64,000 bases of DNA, taken from the NCBI RefSeq assembly GCF_037975245.1, contig NC_092572.1, positions 8,749,001-8,813,000 on the forward strand. The letters are read 5' to 3'. The first letter of the stretch is position 1. Each line of letters begins with the position of its first letter. This document shows positions 59,745 to 64,000 of the stretch, piece after piece. The notes under the pieces are model-generated. The model did not search any database, was not told the origin of the DNA, and saw only the letters and a list, made by a program, of their open reading frames with translations. The stretch is from Apostichopus japonicus (Eukaryota; Echinodermata; Holothuroidea; Aspidochirotida; Stichopodidae). Position numbers and translations under genes: made by a program.

Positions 59745-62700
59745 TTCATCTTCTTCCAACTTAATAATGTATATTCTTCATAATTTCAGTAACATAACTC
59801 ATGCCTCTGTCAAAGTAAACATTATGAAAAACGAAGATGTTAAACAATTGACAGAACTCATATTTTTGTAGATATGTAGGCCAAGAGGTACTTCTCAGAC
59901 TTGCTCAAGTGTTCGAGTTAGCATACATTAGAATATTGTAGACATAATATCTCGAAGATGGGTCAAATTAGTCTTAGTTACAAGGGGGTAGGGAAGAGTA
60001 AGGGGATAGAGGGTGGCTTCATCATAGTCATGTTACCCTTCGTATTCTCAATTATTCTGAAAGTTGATTCTGTAATCTTTCTTTTCGTTATAGTTCATAT
60101 CAAAACTCGTTCATAATTCCAACTATACACCCTTTCTTTTTATTTTATTTTTAACGACTCTTGTCAGCAACTTTAGTACTCGAGATGATTTCACGAGGTT
60201 CCAAACGTAACGCCATTAAAAGCTTTTATCCATTAACCTAATATAAAGCCCCTGTTGTAGCAAACAACAAGCTTGGCATCATTCTTCTTTTAAAAAAAAA
60301 CATTCTTTCAGCAGATTAAGTTCTGTATTGTCTTGAATTACGATATATTATCAATAATTAAATATTAGCCAAAATATTATTGATACATTTCAGCAGAATG
60401 ATTTAATGTCAGGGAAGAAACACATTTACTTTGCGACTTGAGGTCCACTAAGAAATGACACATCCATTCGCTAATAGCATGTTCATTATATATATAAACA
60501 AACATGATATTTCTTTTCTTTTTGACTCTGTCGTCACTTATGAATAATTCGCCAACCTCTTGATTTATTTGTAACATAACTCCAACAGATGACCACGATA
60601 AAGCAATAAATACTAGTCAAGCGTAGACGAAAGATCAATAAAAAAGTTCAAGCAACGTGAGATTGCCACGTTTTTGTACTTGGCTTTAATTACAAGACAA
60701 ACTATATCAAAATTGTAACAAACAAACAAGTATCTTACATTGGTAAGTTGTAACGTAACGGCATTGAGTCACAAACATATATGTGTGTATCATTTGCCCT
60801 TAACTTTGATAATTATTGTATCAGTTGCGTGCAAAATATTCCAAAATAGTGTGAGTTGGGGAGTGGTGGTGGTGGGGTGGATTGGGGGGGGGGTTGGGGG
60901 ACGTGATTCTAAACTTCCACCGATTGGTTTAGAAATGGACTAAACCTTTATTAAAAGGGCCAGAGGTAATTGATAGATTTTATAAAAGAGGAGGTTTGAT
61001 ACTGTGATCGTTTAAAGCCGACCCCCCGGTAGTCGAATCTCGGGATCCTCTTCCAGAAAACAATGATTAGACGAAAATGATGCATTCTGAATCCATTTAG
61101 ACTTTAAATTAAGTCTCTGATTAGCTTACTTGTGGTAATATATACTCCTGAGTGTGTGTGTGTGTGTGAACGGTTTAGAAGGGGTATGAGGGGAGGGGGA
61201 AGACACCCCTAGCAGTAAGTGGGGGGAGAGAGGAATACACCCCTAGCAGTGGTTGAAATCCTTCCCGGCAGAAAGTAACAATCCCCCGACTGAGCTATTC
61301 CACCCCCCGACTGATGATCGAAGTTGGGGGTGGCATGACCCCTCCCCCACCCACCACCAACTCTCACTGCCCTCGTCACTGTCTTGGGTGACACCACGAA
61401 GTAGGTTGTTGGCACCCGTGTATATAATTTCATGAAAAAAAAAACAAGTAAAATTTGTGCAACAACCCTTCACTTGCGCAAGTTTGGTAAGGTTCAAGCA
61501 ACATATTATTATTATTAGATTATACTTTTAACCTTTCAAAGTTTTGATAAAGTTTATGTGTAATTTTGACGAATGAAATACGACAATACATGTTTAATGA
61601 ATTAATGATATATCAAGCGAACGATATTCTGACATCTTTGTTTGAGAACATAACAATCCCATTCTTTTATGTTAAAATGATAATCGATATCTAACGGTAG
61701 TGTATAGGACTGTTTGTGAAGGTAACACGTACACTACTATTGGTCTATTATGGGATTGTTCCAAGTGATTCTGTGTTTTGGTTTTCATGAAATTTTACGA
61801 CGTAGAAAGTTAGTTCAAATCTGTTTCAAAAGCGTAAAATAGAAGAAGCAAAAGGAAAAATCGGGGAAACATTTGATCTACTGAACGTCACATGGGAAAT
61901 TAATAACATCACATTAGAATGTGATAGAGTATTATCATCACAACGTAATAGATTCATGTCTGTTTTTTGGTTCTTCTCTCTAATATTTAAACACAATACT
62001 AAATACATCCTATGGTTTCAAATCTTGACTAGCTTATATAATATTATAAATCATTTTTACACTTACATATAATATGATTGGAAATTGTAAAGGTCTATCT
62101 GTTTTCTCTCGGGGGAAAAGGAAAAAGGAACTTCAACCTTCTGCACAAATATTTAATCAACCCCTTACTCATGGAGAGAAGGGAAATTCCCTAAAAGGGC
62201 ACACACAAATGGTGATGAAATGATATAACACATACACAAACACCCGCTAAATACCGACGCTTGTGTCAAAGTCCCAATCGACGCCCAATTGGGGGTCACT
62301 GATACGGTAGTCATAATGTTATGCCCCAGTTCACCGCCACTGCTTTATGTCCAAGTCGATATACCGTTCACTGGTGCTTATTACGTAACACTTTATATCG
62401 GTGTAATAAAGAATCGTACTTTAAATTAAACGTATGCATATAACAGTGTGTCAGATTTTCTAAACAATAAATATACTGAACCCGTATACCCAGAGAAACC
62501 CTTCACTGCACATCCACTGAACATACACGACACCGATCCACAAATAGACAAAACGAGGCTCCACCTAACCAAATGAATTACGACATGCTTCTTTTCCCCC
62601 TGTGTGTATTATGTATATAATGTTGTTCTAGTAATGCAGAAACAATGTGTTTACTTGCCAAAAATAGGAAGAAAGAAGGAAAGACATCTGAGTGCATTTG

Positions 62701-64000
62701 AAGAGGACTTATTCTGTCATGTGACGCCAAAAGACTAAGGATTTGGAGGGAAAAGTTCATTTTAGTACGACGAACCAACTCTACATCAAAAAGAAGTAGT
62801 ACTTGAAAGTGAAATTTGATGACTTGTGACTTATTTGGCAAACATGACACCGTGAAAACTTACTGATAAGAGTAATAAAAAAAGGATATCGACCCTTGGA
62901 AGTATATGGTCTGTCTATGTTTATATGTAAACTGCAGTAAAGAAGAAGAGGAGAAAGTGAAACAGACGGGAAGAAATAATTTTTAGACTTTGCGATGGAG
63001 ACTGCCTCCTGAAATACCCCGAGGAGGTAGTTAATATACTTTGGCTGGTAAGAAGTCACCCTTGTAAACTCTTTAAGAGATATATGCCATTCGAATGTAA
63101 AGAGTCCCGTCAAACTAATTGTAAGGTTCGGCAAATATTACTATTAAAAAAAAATAGACATTTTTTTTGGTTTTCCAGTTGTACCCGGGAGACGGTCTTT
63201 GACAGACCTTTAAGAAGAAAGGAAACTTAGTTATAGAAAATGATTTGTTATTGCAATAAAATAATTCCATATCTCCCTTTAACGGACGGGTTCAACCAGT
63301 TTGTCAGTTTCGTAATGTGTTTAGCGATTTAACGAACTAATTAGATATGTCAAAAGATTAAAAAAAAATCCTGGTTTCATTGTCCCATTGTTTTCAAATG
63401 TATGTTCTATTATTTTGTTATTATAAGTAAGTTTGTGATTCACACACCCTTAGCTTTTTTTCCGATACAAGAATACAATTATAAAATATAGAATGTAAAA
63501 TGACAGATAATAATACGATATCATATGATTATGAACAATATATGATGTTACGATAATAAGTGGAACAACCGGGTCATATATCTGTTCAGCAGACATATAT
63601 TAATTAATGATTAACTAATAATTAAATTCCATGATCAAAAGTCTACGATCAAAGTTTCTCTCTTATAGTATTATTGTCATCCAATAAGCAAGTATATAAT
63701 TTTTCAAAAATTTAGAAATCCTTGACATAACAGCTTGAAATGAAAACTGACAAGATGCTTAATTAAATATCATTGGTATGGGTTTATGTTAGTAATTAGT
63801 TTAACATATTTGCCAATATCTGCTAACATCCAATTAACTGTTTTATTTGTCTAATTTAACATCATATAATTTGTATTATCATTGCTATGACTCAACAAAA
63901 CCAATGAAGCCAAGAAAATATACTTAATTAATTAAGACTAGCAACAAAAGGAAAGTAACTGCAATACACCACCATCACACTACCGTCACATGGGTTCCAA
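59743..64000. other. No gene seen
   Basis: G-rich tract at about 60856-60901, (TG)n at about 61151-61168, and a short duplication of ACACCCCTAGCAGT at about 61203 and 61237. Frames, including a 117-codon minus-strand frame at 62781-63134, are unrecognised and chance-sized. Confidence 0.4.

Noticed and set aside
59512-59871. 119-codon plus-strand frame
   Set aside because: Almost entirely translation of a TA microsatellite.
61253-61435. Proline/histidine-rich 60-codon frame
   Set aside because: Comes from a C-rich low-complexity tract, with overlapping frames on the other strand.
62781-63134. 117-codon minus-strand frame
   Set aside because: No recognisable domain and within the length expected by chance in AT-rich DNA of this size.

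Overview
The window reads as AT-rich, non-coding nuclear DNA from an animal. I found no protein-coding gene I can defend. Open frames are short; the longest (about 100-160 codons) either run through (TA)n microsatellites or tandem repeats or are no longer than chance allows in 64 kb of AT-rich sequence. No bacterial-type operons, rRNA or intact tRNA gene is visible. Dense (TA)n tracts, G/C homopolymers, frequent AGGCCTA words and several repeat types common in marine invertebrates suggest a marine invertebrate, perhaps an echinoderm or other deuterostome. That placement is inference.

Layout: 1-6.1 kb is plain AT-rich DNA with a few C/G-rich tracts and one copy of a decayed tRNA-like repeat (second copy at 10.2 kb). 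A minisatellite of about 32 bp fills 6.1-6.95 kb. A foldback element lies at 9.48-9.83 kb. Two inverted copies of one terminal-inverted-repeat (TIR) element lie at 13.69-14.2 kb and 17.34-18.01 kb; the second holds a 98-bp perfect-hairpin MITE that the first lacks. A common marine repeat relic follows at 14.24-14.7 kb. Further foldback elements are at 22.49-22.6, 23.07-23.83 (TIRs grading into a 22-bp minisatellite) and 40.56-40.86 kb.

A long tandem array (27.48-29.64 kb, a homogeneous 73-bp part then a decayed part of about 83 bp per unit) abuts one copy of a SINE-like element. Its second copy at 41.65 kb starts with the 5' 45 nt of U2 snRNA. At 31.72-31.85 kb a tRNA-headed SINE carries a complete hammerhead ribozyme (HHR) core with a self-complementary minimal stem III. 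A decayed Penelope-like hammerhead is on the minus strand at 53.8 kb. Clusters of GTACTC words recur five times between 21.7 and 44.5 kb. From 44.5 kb to the end the sequence is mostly featureless apart from one large TA tract at 59.5 kb.

The most interesting material is the retroposons with unusual RNA modules (U2 snRNA head; hammerhead nested with a Pol III B box) and the nested insertion with its empty site present in the same window.
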